From: Anaerolineae bacterium
GTDB lineage: Bacteria > Chloroflexota > Anaerolineae > DRVO01
NCBI GenBank assembly: GCA_013178015.1
Contig: JABLXR010000003.1
Coordinates: 49,063 to 113,062, forward strand
DNA: 64,000 nucleotides
Direction of reading: 5' to 3'
Shown: positions 1 to 8,388 of the stretch, piece after piece
Layout of the letters: every line of letters starts with the position of its first letter
Numbering within the stretch: the stretch's first letter is position 1
Position numbers and translations under genes: made by a program
The notes under the pieces: generated by a model
Told to the model about the DNA's origin: nothing
What the model saw: the letters and a program-made list of their open reading frames with translations, nothing else
Databases searched by the model: none

Positions 1-1
1 C

Positions 2-1471
2 CCGGTGCTGGTGCCCACCGACCCCTGGGCCGATCCCGACATCCGCGCCCGGTCTCTGGCGGAGCTTCTGGCGGGGAGCCGCATCCTATGGTTCCCCAGC
101 CACGAATCGCTCGGGCGCATTCTGGAATCCGACATCGCGGCCGACCTGAACCGCACCGCCGCCCAGGCCTACGCCGGCTGGCTAGACGGCGAGACCCTCC
201 TGCTCGCCTACGCCGAGGCGGGATCGCAGCTGGCGCAAGGAGCCTCCGGGGCAATTCGCGACGGGCCCGTCCTGGCCCGGTCCAGCCTGTCCCGCCAGGC
301 CCAGGCCGGCTCGGGGACCGTGATGGTAGAGCTGGACTGGGCCCCCACTGCTCCTCTCGGTGGGGTCGAGGCAAGCCTTCGCCTGGTGGATCACCTCGGA
401 CGGGTCTGGGCCTCCCAGGACTTCGTTCCGACGTACGCCCGTCAGCGCCGGGCGCTTCTAGTGCCCTGGGGGACACCAGCCACTGCCCTGTCGCTCGCCC
501 TAACGATCTCCCGTGATGGGATCGAGCTGGAGCCCGAGTCGTCCCGACCGGGCGATCGCTCCCTCGTGCTCGGTACTGTCCAGATCACGCCCTCCGAGGA
601 ACCGCCACCCCCGCTGTCCGATCTGGGAGCCCAACCACTCGACGTGCCATTTGCAGAAGCGATTGTCCTGAGAGGACGGGGAGACTGGCCGACCTTCGTG
701 CCTCAAGGAGGCGAACTCCCCATCGACCTCTGGTGGACTGCCATCGGACCTGTCGAGCGCGAACCGGTCCTGTTTGTGCAGGCTCTCAGTCGAGATGGAC
801 GGGTGATCGCAGCCGCGGAGAGGAGAATCACCAATGGGCTGTGGCCTCCAACGCACTGGCCCTCGGGAGTGCTGGTCAGGGATCCGCAGCCGCTCCTGTT
901 CCCGGCAGACGCCCCGTCCGGGCAGTTGACTCTGGTAGCGGGCCTGCTCGACCCCGAGTCCCGCCAGCGGCTGCCCGCGGGCTCCTCGGACGTGGTCATG
1001 CTGGGCGAACTCGAGGTAGTAGCTGTCGAACGGGACTTCAGGGCCCCGAAGATGCCGAATGCCACCTCGGTCGCCTTTGGCGACCTGGCCACCTTGGTCG
1101 GCTTCGAGCTGACGCCGTGCCCGGACCTGAGTCCGGAGTGTCTAGCGGGCCATGACGAGATGGAGGTACGCCTCGCTTGGCGCGCCGAGCGAACCACGGG
1201 CACTCGCTACCGCTCCTTCGTCCACCTCACCTGTGACGAAGAGATCCGAGCCCAGTCGGACCTGGAGCCAGGCGCGCAGCCAACCACCGCCTGGCTGCCG
1301 GGCCAGTACGTGGACGACCGGCACCGGCTCCTCCTGGGAGGGGTCGGCACCTGCCCGGTCGGTCTGAAGATCCAGGTTGGCCTCTACGACCCGGTAACGG
1401 GAACACGCCTCGAGCCCGCGTCGATGGCGGCTGAGCAGGGCAAGCTGCCACTGGAGAGCAGGGGCCAGTAG
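2..1471 (+). CDS. C-terminal part of a membrane glycosyltransferase-like protein (5' truncated)
   Basis: The reading frame is open to the left edge, so the gene probably begins outside the window; a GTG at 5 is unlikely to be the true start. No membrane segment is visible in this part. Residues about 210-335 and 345-480 look like two copies of one beta-rich domain: each ends with an element of the type TxW.PG/WPSG, then a hydrophobic strand and a VxxGLxDPxTxxRL-like motif. In Anaerolineae such domains typically form the extracellular C-terminus of GT39-like (GT-C fold) membrane glycosyltransferases, and the first 80 residues look like the loop just after the membrane part. Specific substrate unknown. 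It is convergent with the nitroreductase gene that follows. Confidence 0.6.
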   Translation, partial: PVLVPTDPWADPDIRARSLAELLAGSRILWFPSHESLGRILESDIAADLNRTAAQAYAGWLDGETLLLAYAEAGSQLAQGASGAIRDGPVLARSSLSRQAQAGSGTVMVELDWAPTAPLGGVEASLRLVDHLGRVWASQDFVPTYARQRRALLVPWGTPATALSLALTISRDGIELEPESSRPGDRSLVLGTVQITPSEEPPPPLSDLGAQPLDVPFAEAIVLRGRGDWPTFVPQGGELPIDLWWTAIGPVEREPVLFVQALSRDGRVIAAAERRITNGLWPPTHWPSGVLVRDPQPLLFPADAPSGQLTLVAGLLDPESRQRLPAGSSDVVMLGELEVVAVERDFRAPKMPNATSVAFGDLATLVGFELTPCPDLSPECLAGHDEMEVRLAWRAERTTGTRYRSFVHLTCDEEIRAQSDLEPGAQPTTAWLPGQYVDDRHRLLLGGVGTCPVGLKIQVGLYDPVTGTRLEPASMAAEQGKLPLESRGQ

Positions 1472-1516
1472 CGACCCTGAGCCGCCTCGAGCTCTGGCGT
1501 CCTGCGGCTCCCGGGC

Positions 1517-2053
1517 CTAGCTCAACACGAGCCCCCGCTCGTAGGTCTCCTCACCAAAGACCTGGGCGAAGTCCTTCCTCGCTCTAGCCGCGGGCCGGTC
1601 GCCCTTGGGGACGCCAATCGGGGTGATGGCAACCACCTTGGCCTCGGCCGGGATGCCGAGCAGTTCCTTCACCCTGTCCTCATTGAACGCACCGATCCAG
1701 CAGGTCCCGTATCCGAAGCTGGTCGCGGCCACGACCAGGTTCTGCATGGCGATGGCGACATCGACCGCGTACCACTTGGGGCTAACCGAGGGGAGCCCGA
1801 CGCCTACCACCAACACCGCGGCATCCGCCAGCCACATCTGACCGTTGCAGGCCTCGGCCAGGGCTCGCCTCCGGTCCGGGTCCCGCACCACTACGAAGCG
1901 CCACGGCTGTCGGTTTGCTGCCGAGGGCGCCTGCCGCGCTGCCTCCAGAATCCGGGCCAGGACGGCGTCCTGTATTGGCTCGGCAGCATAGGACCGCACG
2001 CTGCGTCGCCCCAGCAGTACCTCCTCCACTACCTCGTAAGCCGGCTGGCACAT
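1517..2053 (-). CDS. Nitroreductase family FMN oxidoreductase
   Basis: A 178-residue single-domain nitroreductase fold protein, a normal length for small family members. Visible signatures are RRSVRSY near the N-terminus (FMN phosphate contact), an APSAANRQPW segment with a following FVVV strand, and GYGTCWIG in the second half. Members use NAD(P)H to reduce nitro groups, quinones or flavins; the physiological substrate cannot be told. The start MCQP was chosen because GGAGGAGAG lies just upstream; an in-frame extension to 2158 is possible but lacks a ribosome site. It lies downstream of an Old Yellow Enzyme gene and a zinc dehydrogenase gene on the same strand, with 91 bases separating it from the former. 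Confidence 0.85.
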   Translation of the reverse strand: MCQPAYEVVEEVLLGRRSVRSYAAEPIQDAVLARILEAARQAPSAANRQPWRFVVVRDPDRRRALAEACNGQMWLADAAVLVVGVGLPSVSPKWYAVDVAIAMQNLVVAATSFGYGTCWIGAFNEDRVKELLGIPAEAKVVAITPIGVPKGDRPAARARKDFAQVFGEETYERGLVLS

Positions 2054-2144
2054 GGTTCTCTCCTCCGTCGTCTTCCGTAATGGGCGTGATGTACTGAACG
2101 GGCGACACGTGATGCCTGACTGGCCATGTATCGCACCCCCCTTC

Positions 2145-3242
2145 TCACCACTTGCCACTCACCAGGCTTCCGTTCGCCCAGCAGCGAGTCGGCTCCTGGT
2201 TGTTCTTGCTGCACAGGTTGCACGAGACACATGCCGCCCGGACTGACTCCCCCCGAGCCAGCTTGAGGGGCAGGTCGGGCTCCCGTATGAGAGGCCGAGA
2301 CAGGCTGATCAGGTCCGCCGCTCCCTCGTCCAGCGCCCCTTGCATCACAGCCAGCGATCGGAACCCGCCCACCAGGGCCAGTGGAAGGTCGGTCCGCCGC
2401 CTGGCCTCCCGTGCCCAAGGCAGGAAGTAGGCCTCATCCTCCGGGCGACGGATCCCCTCCCGCGCGTTCCCCGCGCCGGCACCGCCACTGATCTCCACCA
2501 GGTCCAGGCCCATCTCGGCAAGCTGCTCCACCACTGCCAGACCTTCCTCCAGCAGCAGCCCCCCTGGGATGAAATCCGCCAGCCCTAGCTTGATCAAGAC
2601 GGGGTAGCCGGCGCCAACCTGAGCTCGGACCGCGTGCGCCACCTCACGCAGGAATCGCGACCGGATCTGGAGGCTGCCGCCCCATTCGTCGTTCCGGCGG
2701 TTGGCGTGGGGCGAGAGGAACTGGCCGATGAGATAGCCATGGGCGCCGTGGATCTGGACGGCATCGAAACCGGCCTCCTTCACTCGACGGGCTGCTTGGG
2801 CGTAGGCATCGATCAGCTCGGGTATTTCGCTGGCCTCCAGGCCTCGGGCGACGGGCGTCCACTCGGACGGCGCCAGAGTACTAGGCGCAATGGGCTGGCC
2901 GCCGATCAGCTCTGGATTCGCCTGCCGCCCGGCGTGATTGATCTGCACCGCCACCCGACTGCCCTCTTCGTGCGCCGCCTGAGCGACGCGGCTGAAGGCC
3001 GGCACCTGATCGTCGCGCCAGATCCCCGCCATCCCTCTGCTGGCCTTGCCATCCGGGCGCACGAAGGTATGACCCAGTACGATCAGACCAACGCCTCCCC
3101 GCGCCAGGGATGCTATCATGTCGGCCAACTGGGGCAGAGGGGTGCCGTCGGGTTCGGCCAGGCGTTCGGCCGTGGCCGAACGCATCAGACGGTTGCGAAG
3201 GCTCATGCCGGCCACGACCACCGGCTCAAGCAGTTCGGGCAT
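2145..3242 (-). CDS. NADH:flavin oxidoreductase / Old Yellow Enzyme family protein
   Basis: A 365-residue FMN-binding TIM barrel of the short (single-domain) Old Yellow Enzyme class. Signatures are the N-terminal LRNRLMRSAT strand, INHAGRQ, the long HGAHGYLIGQF..P..NRR.DEWGGS segment, and LISLSRPLIREP near the end. The C-terminal tail holds three cysteines (CVSCNLC) as in the iron-sulfur-containing 2,4-dienoyl-CoA reductase-like branch, but the NAD-binding domain of those longer enzymes is absent. It probably reduces an activated C=C bond using NAD(P)H. It is 11 bases downstream of the zinc dehydrogenase gene, suggesting cotranscription. Confidence 0.88.
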   Translation of the reverse strand: MPELLEPVVVAGMSLRNRLMRSATAERLAEPDGTPLPQLADMIASLARGGVGLIVLGHTFVRPDGKASRGMAGIWRDDQVPAFSRVAQAAHEEGSRVAVQINHAGRQANPELIGGQPIAPSTLAPSEWTPVARGLEASEIPELIDAYAQAARRVKEAGFDAVQIHGAHGYLIGQFLSPHANRRNDEWGGSLQIRSRFLREVAHAVRAQVGAGYPVLIKLGLADFIPGGLLLEEGLAVVEQLAEMGLDLVEISGGAGAGNAREGIRRPEDEAYFLPWAREARRRTDLPLALVGGFRSLAVMQGALDEGAADLISLSRPLIREPDLPLKLARGESVRAACVSCNLCSKNNQEPTRCWANGSLVSGKW

Positions 3243-3253
3243 CCCATCCTCCC

Positions 3254-4270
3254 TTAGTCAACCGGGTGAACCATCATCTTCATTCGTCCCGGGAACCGGC
3301 CGGGGTCAGCGATAGCGGCGGCGGCATCCTCCAGGCCCACCCGGTGCGATATCAGCGGCTCGACCTGCACCGCGCCATTGGTCAACAGGTCGCGGGCGTA
3401 GTAGAAGGTATAGCGCAGGGCAAAGCTACCGTAGATCTCGAGATCCCGCTGATACACGTCGAAAGGCGATACCTGGATGGTGGCCTCCTTGGGGCACACG
3501 CCGAAGAACATGATCTTCCCGGTAGGCATCACGTACCTGAAGGTGCTTTCCACCACCTGTGGCACACCGGTTGCATCCACCACTAGGTCGAAGCCCAGCG
3601 GAGCCAGCCGCTTGAGCGTAGCATCTTGTTCAGGCCCGGCCCGGACGGTGTGCCGCGCGCCCAGCTTCAGCGCCTGCTCAAGCCGGTCCTCCTCCAGATC
3701 CACCACCGTCACCGCGCTCGTGCCACCGCGCGCCAGGAGTTGTGTGTGCAGCAGACCGATGGGCCCGGCCCCAAAGACCAGCGCCTGATCGCCCGCCTGC
3801 GGCTTCAGGCGCCGAAGCCCATAGACCACGCACGAGATCGGCTCGATGAACGCCCCTTGCTCAAAGGTCAACGACTCATCTATCCGGTAGAGGTTGGCGC
3901 CGGGCACGGCCACGTACTCGGCCAGGCCTCCGGCTCGGGTGACCCCGACCCCGTTCCACCTGAGGCAGTGATTGCCGCGGTCACTCTTGCAGAAGAAGCA
4001 GTCGTGGCAGAAGACGCTGGGATCCACCGCCACGCGCGCTCCTGCCTCCCAATCCGTCACCGCGTCGCCCACCTCGGCAACGGTGCCCGCGAACTCATGC
4101 CCAGGAATGATGGGATACGAGGACAGGAACTCACCATGATAGATGTGAGCGTCGGTTCCACAGAGGCCACAGGCCTCTACCTTGATCGTAACCTCATTGG
4201 GGCCGGGTGCCGGGAACGGCACCTCCCGCACCGAAATCTCGCCCAAGCCGTCAATGACCACCGCTCTCAC
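3254..4270 (-). CDS. Zinc-dependent medium-chain alcohol/polyol dehydrogenase
   Basis: A 338-residue medium-chain dehydrogenase of the sorbitol/threonine dehydrogenase type. The catalytic zinc region GLCGTDAHIYHGEF..PIIPGHEF is intact, the structural zinc site is seen as CHDCFFC...HC, and the Rossmann motif is GAGPIGLL. The enzyme would oxidise a secondary alcohol or polyol with NAD(P)+; the exact sugar alcohol is not predictable. The start is the GTG at 4270, preceded by GGGGAGG; an upstream in-frame ATG at 4372 would add 34 residues with no family counterpart. It appears to be the first gene of a three-gene minus-strand unit of oxidoreductases. Confidence 0.88.
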   Translation of the reverse strand: MRAVVIDGLGEISVREVPFPAPGPNEVTIKVEACGLCGTDAHIYHGEFLSSYPIIPGHEFAGTVAEVGDAVTDWEAGARVAVDPSVFCHDCFFCKSDRGNHCLRWNGVGVTRAGGLAEYVAVPGANLYRIDESLTFEQGAFIEPISCVVYGLRRLKPQAGDQALVFGAGPIGLLHTQLLARGGTSAVTVVDLEEDRLEQALKLGARHTVRAGPEQDATLKRLAPLGFDLVVDATGVPQVVESTFRYVMPTGKIMFFGVCPKEATIQVSPFDVYQRDLEIYGSFALRYTFYYARDLLTNGAVQVEPLISHRVGLEDAAAAIADPGRFPGRMKMMVHPVD

Positions 4271-4387
4271 AGCAAACCTCCCCGCCCGTTCCGGACGCTC
4301 GCCGAGGATAGCATAGCAGACCGGCCCGGGCCAGCGGTTGGCCGGTCCAGTGCAGACGTACTCCCGCCGCAACGGCGCGGCGGTCGG

Positions 4388-4416
4388 TTGCCCAGGCTAA
4401 GGTGTGACTCTACAAT
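4388..4416 (+). promoter_or_regulatory. Predicted sigma-70-type promoter of the polysaccharide unit
   Basis: TTGCCC at 4388-4393 and TACAAT at 4411-4416 are separated by 17 bases, 39 bases ahead of the Wzz/kinase start codon. The -10 matches five of six consensus positions, the -35 four of six. Confidence 0.5.
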
Positions 4417-4455
4417 TGCTCATGTCCTCATATCTGCCCACAGGGGCGCGAAAGT

Positions 4456-6141
4456 ATGAGCCCGAGCTACATTTGGCAAGCTCTCAGACGCAGGGCCTGG
4501 CTGTTGGCCCTCACGCTGCTTGTGGGCGCCGCCATCGCACTCTGGTACACCCTGGCTCAGCCGCCCACCTACTCCGCCGAAGCCACCGTCTCTATCGTCA
4601 GCACCAATCCTACCGCCGATCCTCAGGTCGCCGTTGAGCTGGCCGATGCCTTGGCGCCCACTCTGGTGGCCTACATGGGCACCCAGACCTTCGCTGGCGA
4701 GGTGATCCTGCGTTCGGAACTGACCATGACGCCGGCCGATCTCCTCCGTCACGTGGTGGTCTGGCACGTGCCCGGCACTCACTTGCTGCGCATCCGCGCC
4801 TCGTCGCAGTATCCCCAGCAGGCCGAGAGAGTGGCTAACGGAGTGGCCCACACCCTCATTGCACAGACTAGCGGCCCTACCCGGGCTGTCACGGGGGTGC
4901 AGCCGGCCTACTCCCAGGAGCTGGCGGGCCTGGCCGCCAGCGCCCGCGACGAGCTCAACTTCTACCTCGACTTGGCCGAGGAGCTGAGGGTACGTCTGGC
5001 CGAGTACCGCTCTCAGCCCCCGTCGCCCAGTCGCGACCAGGGCCTGGCCGATTTGTCGGCCCAGCTTCTCTCTGTTCAGGAGACCGTCAACTCGCTTCGC
5101 CAATGGCTCCTGCAGCTGAACGGTTCCGGCGCAGCCGAATCCCCCTATGTCGTGTCGGTGCTGGACCCGGCTGCAGTCCCTCTGGCGCCGGTGCCTCGCC
5201 CCTTCATGACCAACCTTCTGCTGGGCCTGGGCGTTTCGCTGGTGATAGGGCTGGCCTTAGCTCTAGTTCCCGAGTCGCTAGACTACACCGTGGCCACCCC
5301 GGAGGAGCTGGAAGACACTCTGGGGGTTACTGTGCTGGGTGCCGTGGCTCGCATCGGCGGTCAGGACACCGAAGACGACCCTATCGAGCGGCTGGTGGCC
5401 CGCAACTACCCTCGCTCGCCGGTGGCCGAGGCTTTCCGCACCCTCAGAACCAACATCCGCTTCGCTCGTCCTGACATGCGCCGTGGCAGTCTTCTCATCA
5501 CCAGCGCTCAGCCAGGTGAGGGGAAGAGCCTCGTGGCCTCCAACCTGGCCGTCGCCGTAGCCCAGGAAGGCCGGACGGCCATTCTCATCGATGCTGATCT
5601 CCGCCGCCCGAGCTTGCATCGCTTCTTCGGCCTGCCCAACCGGGTCGGCTTCACTAGCCTCATCATGGACGAAAACCTGCGCCTGACCGATGCCCTCCAC
5701 GACACCGATGTTCCCGGTCTGCGTGTCATCACTAGCGGGCCGCTGCCGCCCAATCCGCTGGACATGCTTGCCTCCCAACGGGCTCAGGAGTTGTTGTCCG
5801 GAGTGAAAGAGCTGTGCGACATGCTCATCCTAGATAGCCCGCCGGTGTTGTCGGTGACTGATGCGCTTCTGCTGGCCACACACGCCGACGCCGCTCTGCT
5901 GGTCACCGCCGCACGCACTACCAGGCGCGACCTGGTGGTCAAGGCGTACCAGACCCTGCGGCGCAGCGCCGTGGACATCATCGGAGCTGTACTCAACAAG
6001 GTCCGCCAGTCCGACCTGGGTTACTACTACTCCCACTACTACTACGGCTACTACTACGGCGCTCCCGGAGAAGTCCCCGAGGAGATCCCGGTGGTAGGCC
6101 GCATGCACGAACCCGGGGAGAAGGCAGCCCAAAGCCGATGA
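4456..6141 (+). CDS. Polysaccharide chain-length regulator fused to BY-kinase (Wzz-Wzc type)
   Basis: A 561-residue inner-membrane protein controlling extracellular polysaccharide assembly and chain length. Residues 1-270 form a Wzz domain: one membrane helix at about 14-31, an extracytoplasmic part, a proline-rich PLAPVPRPF motif and a second helix at about 250-272. Residues 330-520 form a bacterial tyrosine kinase: Walker A (QPGEGKS, about 350), Walker A' (ILIDADLRRP, about 376) and Walker B (LILDSPP, about 456). The C-terminal tail at about 523-535 is a cluster of nine tyrosines, the expected autophosphorylation site. Sensor and kinase are fused in one chain, unlike the split CapA/CapB pair of Firmicutes. 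Its stop overlaps the next start (ATGA). Confidence 0.9.
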   Translation: MSPSYIWQALRRRAWLLALTLLVGAAIALWYTLAQPPTYSAEATVSIVSTNPTADPQVAVELADALAPTLVAYMGTQTFAGEVILRSELTMTPADLLRHVVVWHVPGTHLLRIRASSQYPQQAERVANGVAHTLIAQTSGPTRAVTGVQPAYSQELAGLAASARDELNFYLDLAEELRVRLAEYRSQPPSPSRDQGLADLSAQLLSVQETVNSLRQWLLQLNGSGAAESPYVVSVLDPAAVPLAPVPRPFMTNLLLGLGVSLVIGLALALVPESLDYTVATPEELEDTLGVTVLGAVARIGGQDTEDDPIERLVARNYPRSPVAEAFRTLRTNIRFARPDMRRGSLLITSAQPGEGKSLVASNLAVAVAQEGRTAILIDADLRRPSLHRFFGLPNRVGFTSLIMDENLRLTDALHDTDVPGLRVITSGPLPPNPLDMLASQRAQELLSGVKELCDMLILDSPPVLSVTDALLLATHADAALLVTAARTTRRDLVVKAYQTLRRSAVDIIGAVLNKVRQSDLGYYYSHYYYGYYYGAPGEVPEEIPVVGRMHEPGEKAAQSR

Positions 6142-7313
6142 CCGACTTCGAAGCCATGGACTACATCCACTGCCCCTACCTGGGCAAGGCGGATGACCGC
6201 AACTCCTTCTATCACCAAGCCACCAGACGGCACCGCTGCTACCGGTGGGAGCAGCCCTTGCTCGTTCGGAGGCAGGATCAGGAGCAGTACTGCCTCTCCT
6301 CTCTGCACGTTTCTTGCCCCCGTTTGACAGACGCTTCGGCCTTACCAGTTCCGACGGACCGCGCCCGTCGCCGCCGGCGCCGTTCGCTCCGCATCCTGGG
6401 GCTTCCAGCTCGGCGATTCATGGCCTACGTCACGCCCATGGTCTTGCTGTTCGTGGCTGCAGTCGTCGCGGCCGGACTCCTCGTGCGCCATATGATCTCG
6501 CCGCCGCTGCCCACTGCCCTGGCCGCTGCCGCGGGCGGAGAGGATGCGTCCACAGCCACCGCTACCGCCACGCTTTTCCCCACCTGGACGGCAACTGCGC
6601 CTTCCACTCCGGAGCCAGCCGAGGCCAACCTGCCGCCTTCATCGCCCGCCGCGCCACCGACCAGCACGCCCACCTCGGCAGCCCTCAGCCCTGCCCCGCC
6701 CAGTGCCGTCACGGTCCCGGCCTTCACTCCCACCTGGACCGCGGTGCCGACGCGCAGCGTCGCCACCACCACCTTCGAGTCGCCCCTGTTCGAGTCCCCT
6801 CTGTCTTCGCCTACGGCTGGCCTGGCTCAGGCCACCCCGGGGCCGGGGGCAGCTGCACGGACGCCGGCGCCTCCGGGGACCTCGGCCGCGGGCACCGACT
6901 ATCAGGCGCCCACCTACACCCCCTATCCCACCTACACGCCCTATCCCACCCAGCGTCCGCCTTCGCCCTACGACTTCGTCCAGCTGGGGGAGCCGGTCAA
7001 GACTCTGCTCCCCGGAGGCGTGGACGTGTGCGCGCGCGTGTTCGGCCGAGTCTTCGATCAGGACGGGAACAACATCACCCCAGGGGTAGCCGTTGCCGTC
7101 GACTGGTGGCCCGACAACCGCTTGGTTGTGGGGCAGGAGGGATGGCCACCGATCAATCCGGATGGAACCTACGAGTTCTGCCTCAGCCGGGGGCAGTTCA
7201 ACCTCTCCGTGGTGGCCCCGAAGACCACGTCCGAGCAGGTGTGGATAGACACGGACGAACCCGACTTCACCGGTCAGGTCGTGATCGAGGTCAACTTCCA
7301 GTTGGTGAAGTGA
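6138..7313 (+). CDS. Membrane-anchored protein with N-terminal four-cysteine CPYLG motif
   Basis: Function not known. The 391-residue protein has a cytoplasmic N-terminus with C12-P-Y-L-G, C34, Y-C52-L-S and H57-x2-C60-P, plausibly a metal-binding module. One membrane helix follows at about 95-116, then a low-complexity Pro/Thr/Ala/Ser linker (about 135-275), and a C-terminal domain of about 110 residues with a VFGRVFDQDGN start that looks like an extracellular carboxypeptidase-regulatory or Ig-like beta sandwich. Similar CPYLG N-termini occur in Chloroflexota membrane proteins, some with LysM domains (from memory). The ATGA overlap with the kinase gene suggests translational coupling and a role in the exopolysaccharide or surface layer. 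Confidence 0.6.
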   Translation: MTDFEAMDYIHCPYLGKADDRNSFYHQATRRHRCYRWEQPLLVRRQDQEQYCLSSLHVSCPRLTDASALPVPTDRARRRRRRSLRILGLPARRFMAYVTPMVLLFVAAVVAAGLLVRHMISPPLPTALAAAAGGEDASTATATATLFPTWTATAPSTPEPAEANLPPSSPAAPPTSTPTSAALSPAPPSAVTVPAFTPTWTAVPTRSVATTTFESPLFESPLSSPTAGLAQATPGPGAAARTPAPPGTSAAGTDYQAPTYTPYPTYTPYPTQRPPSPYDFVQLGEPVKTLLPGGVDVCARVFGRVFDQDGNNITPGVAVAVDWWPDNRLVVGQEGWPPINPDGTYEFCLSRGQFNLSVVAPKTTSEQVWIDTDEPDFTGQVVIEVNFQLVK

Positions 7314-7317
7314 GGCG

Positions 7318-8352
7318 ATGGCCCAGCGAGACTCCCGGTACTGCCCCTATCTCGGGCTCCCACAGGACCACAACTCCTTCTTCGTGTACGCCACGCCTAT
7401 CCACCGCTGTCACCGTGCTGGGGACCCGCTGCCCATCCACCCTGACGACCAGGAGAGCTACTGCCTCTCACCCAGGCACGTCGAGTGCCCGCGCTTCAAT
7501 GACCCGGGAGTCCGGCTGCCTGCACCCATCTCGGGGCGCCGCCTGCCCGAGTTGTACGAGCGCTACGGCTGGGAGGCGGCCGTAGTGCCGGAGGAGGGCA
7601 GGCGACGTTGGGTTCGCCTCGGCGCGCTGGGGCTGGCTCTCGTCACTCTTCTCTCAGCGGTCATCATAGTCCTCAGCAACCAGGCTCGAATCCGCCAGGC
7701 GCTGAGTTCAGGTTGGCAGCCTCCCCAGGGGCCGGGCAGCGTCTCAGGGCTCGACGCCACTCGTCCCCCGGGGATAAGCCTGGCCGGCGGCCGGCCCACC
7801 TCCACCTCAACTCCCTTCGCCACCTGGACTCCCACGCCGACGGTAACACCTACGCCGACGGACACCCCGCCGCCTCCCACCGTGACGCCTACTTTCACCA
7901 TAACGCCTACGCCGACGGACACACCTACCATCACCCCGACGGCCACCGACACTCCTGTGCCCTCTCCGACGCCCACCCCTAAGCCTCAGTACGTGCCTCG
8001 CGGGCCCATCCGCTACGAGCCCAATTGCGAGCGCACTGCGGTGCAGGGCTTCGTATATGACGCTTACGGCAATCTCGTCCCCGGCCAGACGCTCAAGCTG
8101 TGGAACGACTATGGTTTCGAGAGGGTAGTCAGCTCGGAGGCAGCCGGGGAGGGACACGGCGAGGGATACTATGAGTTCTACCTCTACCCGGGCCCATATG
8201 AGAAGACGGAGAGCTTCCACCTGGCCCTGACAGATCAGGCAACCGGGACGATAATATCGCCTCGCCTTACCGTGGAGTTCACTCCCGATCGCTGCCAGCC
8301 GGGCGAGGGTGGCCGGCAGGTGGCCATCGTGGACTGGGTGTACAATCCCTGA
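7318..8352 (+). CDS. Paralogous membrane-anchored CPYLG four-cysteine protein
   Basis: A 344-residue paralogue of the preceding protein, starting four bases after its stop. Cysteines 9, 31, 49 and 57 have exactly the same spacing (22, 18 and 8 residues) and the same CPYLG, HRC, YCLS and HxxCPRF contexts. A single membrane helix lies at about 100-117, followed by a linker made of TPT and TPTDTP repeats (about 160-222) and a C-terminal beta-rich domain with GFVYDAYGNLVPG near its start. Function unknown; orientation with the cysteine module inside and the beta domain outside is inferred from the positive residues before the helix. Confidence 0.6.
   Translation: MAQRDSRYCPYLGLPQDHNSFFVYATPIHRCHRAGDPLPIHPDDQESYCLSPRHVECPRFNDPGVRLPAPISGRRLPELYERYGWEAAVVPEEGRRRWVRLGALGLALVTLLSAVIIVLSNQARIRQALSSGWQPPQGPGSVSGLDATRPPGISLAGGRPTSTSTPFATWTPTPTVTPTPTDTPPPPTVTPTFTITPTPTDTPTITPTATDTPVPSPTPTPKPQYVPRGPIRYEPNCERTAVQGFVYDAYGNLVPGQTLKLWNDYGFERVVSSEAAGEGHGEGYYEFYLYPGPYEKTESFHLALTDQATGTIISPRLTVEFTPDRCQPGEGGRQVAIVDWVYNP
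7801..7985 (+). repeat. Low-complexity coding repeat (Thr-Pro linker)
   Basis: Imperfect repeats around the unit ACGCCTACGCCGACGGACAC encode the TPTPTDTP linker of the second CPYLG protein. Such tracts vary in length between strains. Confidence 0.6.
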
Positions 8353-8388
8353 TCCCAGCTCCGCCAATTGCGGCTTAAGGAGGTTATC

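Noticed and set aside
1472..1516. Terminator between the first gene and the nitroreductase gene
   Set aside because: Only a loose GAGCCGC/GCGGCTC pair with a loop of about 18 bases is present, too weak to list.
6544..7089. Arg/Pro-rich frames overlapping the first CPYLG gene
   Set aside because: They are shifted readings of the Thr/Pro linker DNA with no family pattern and no ribosome site.
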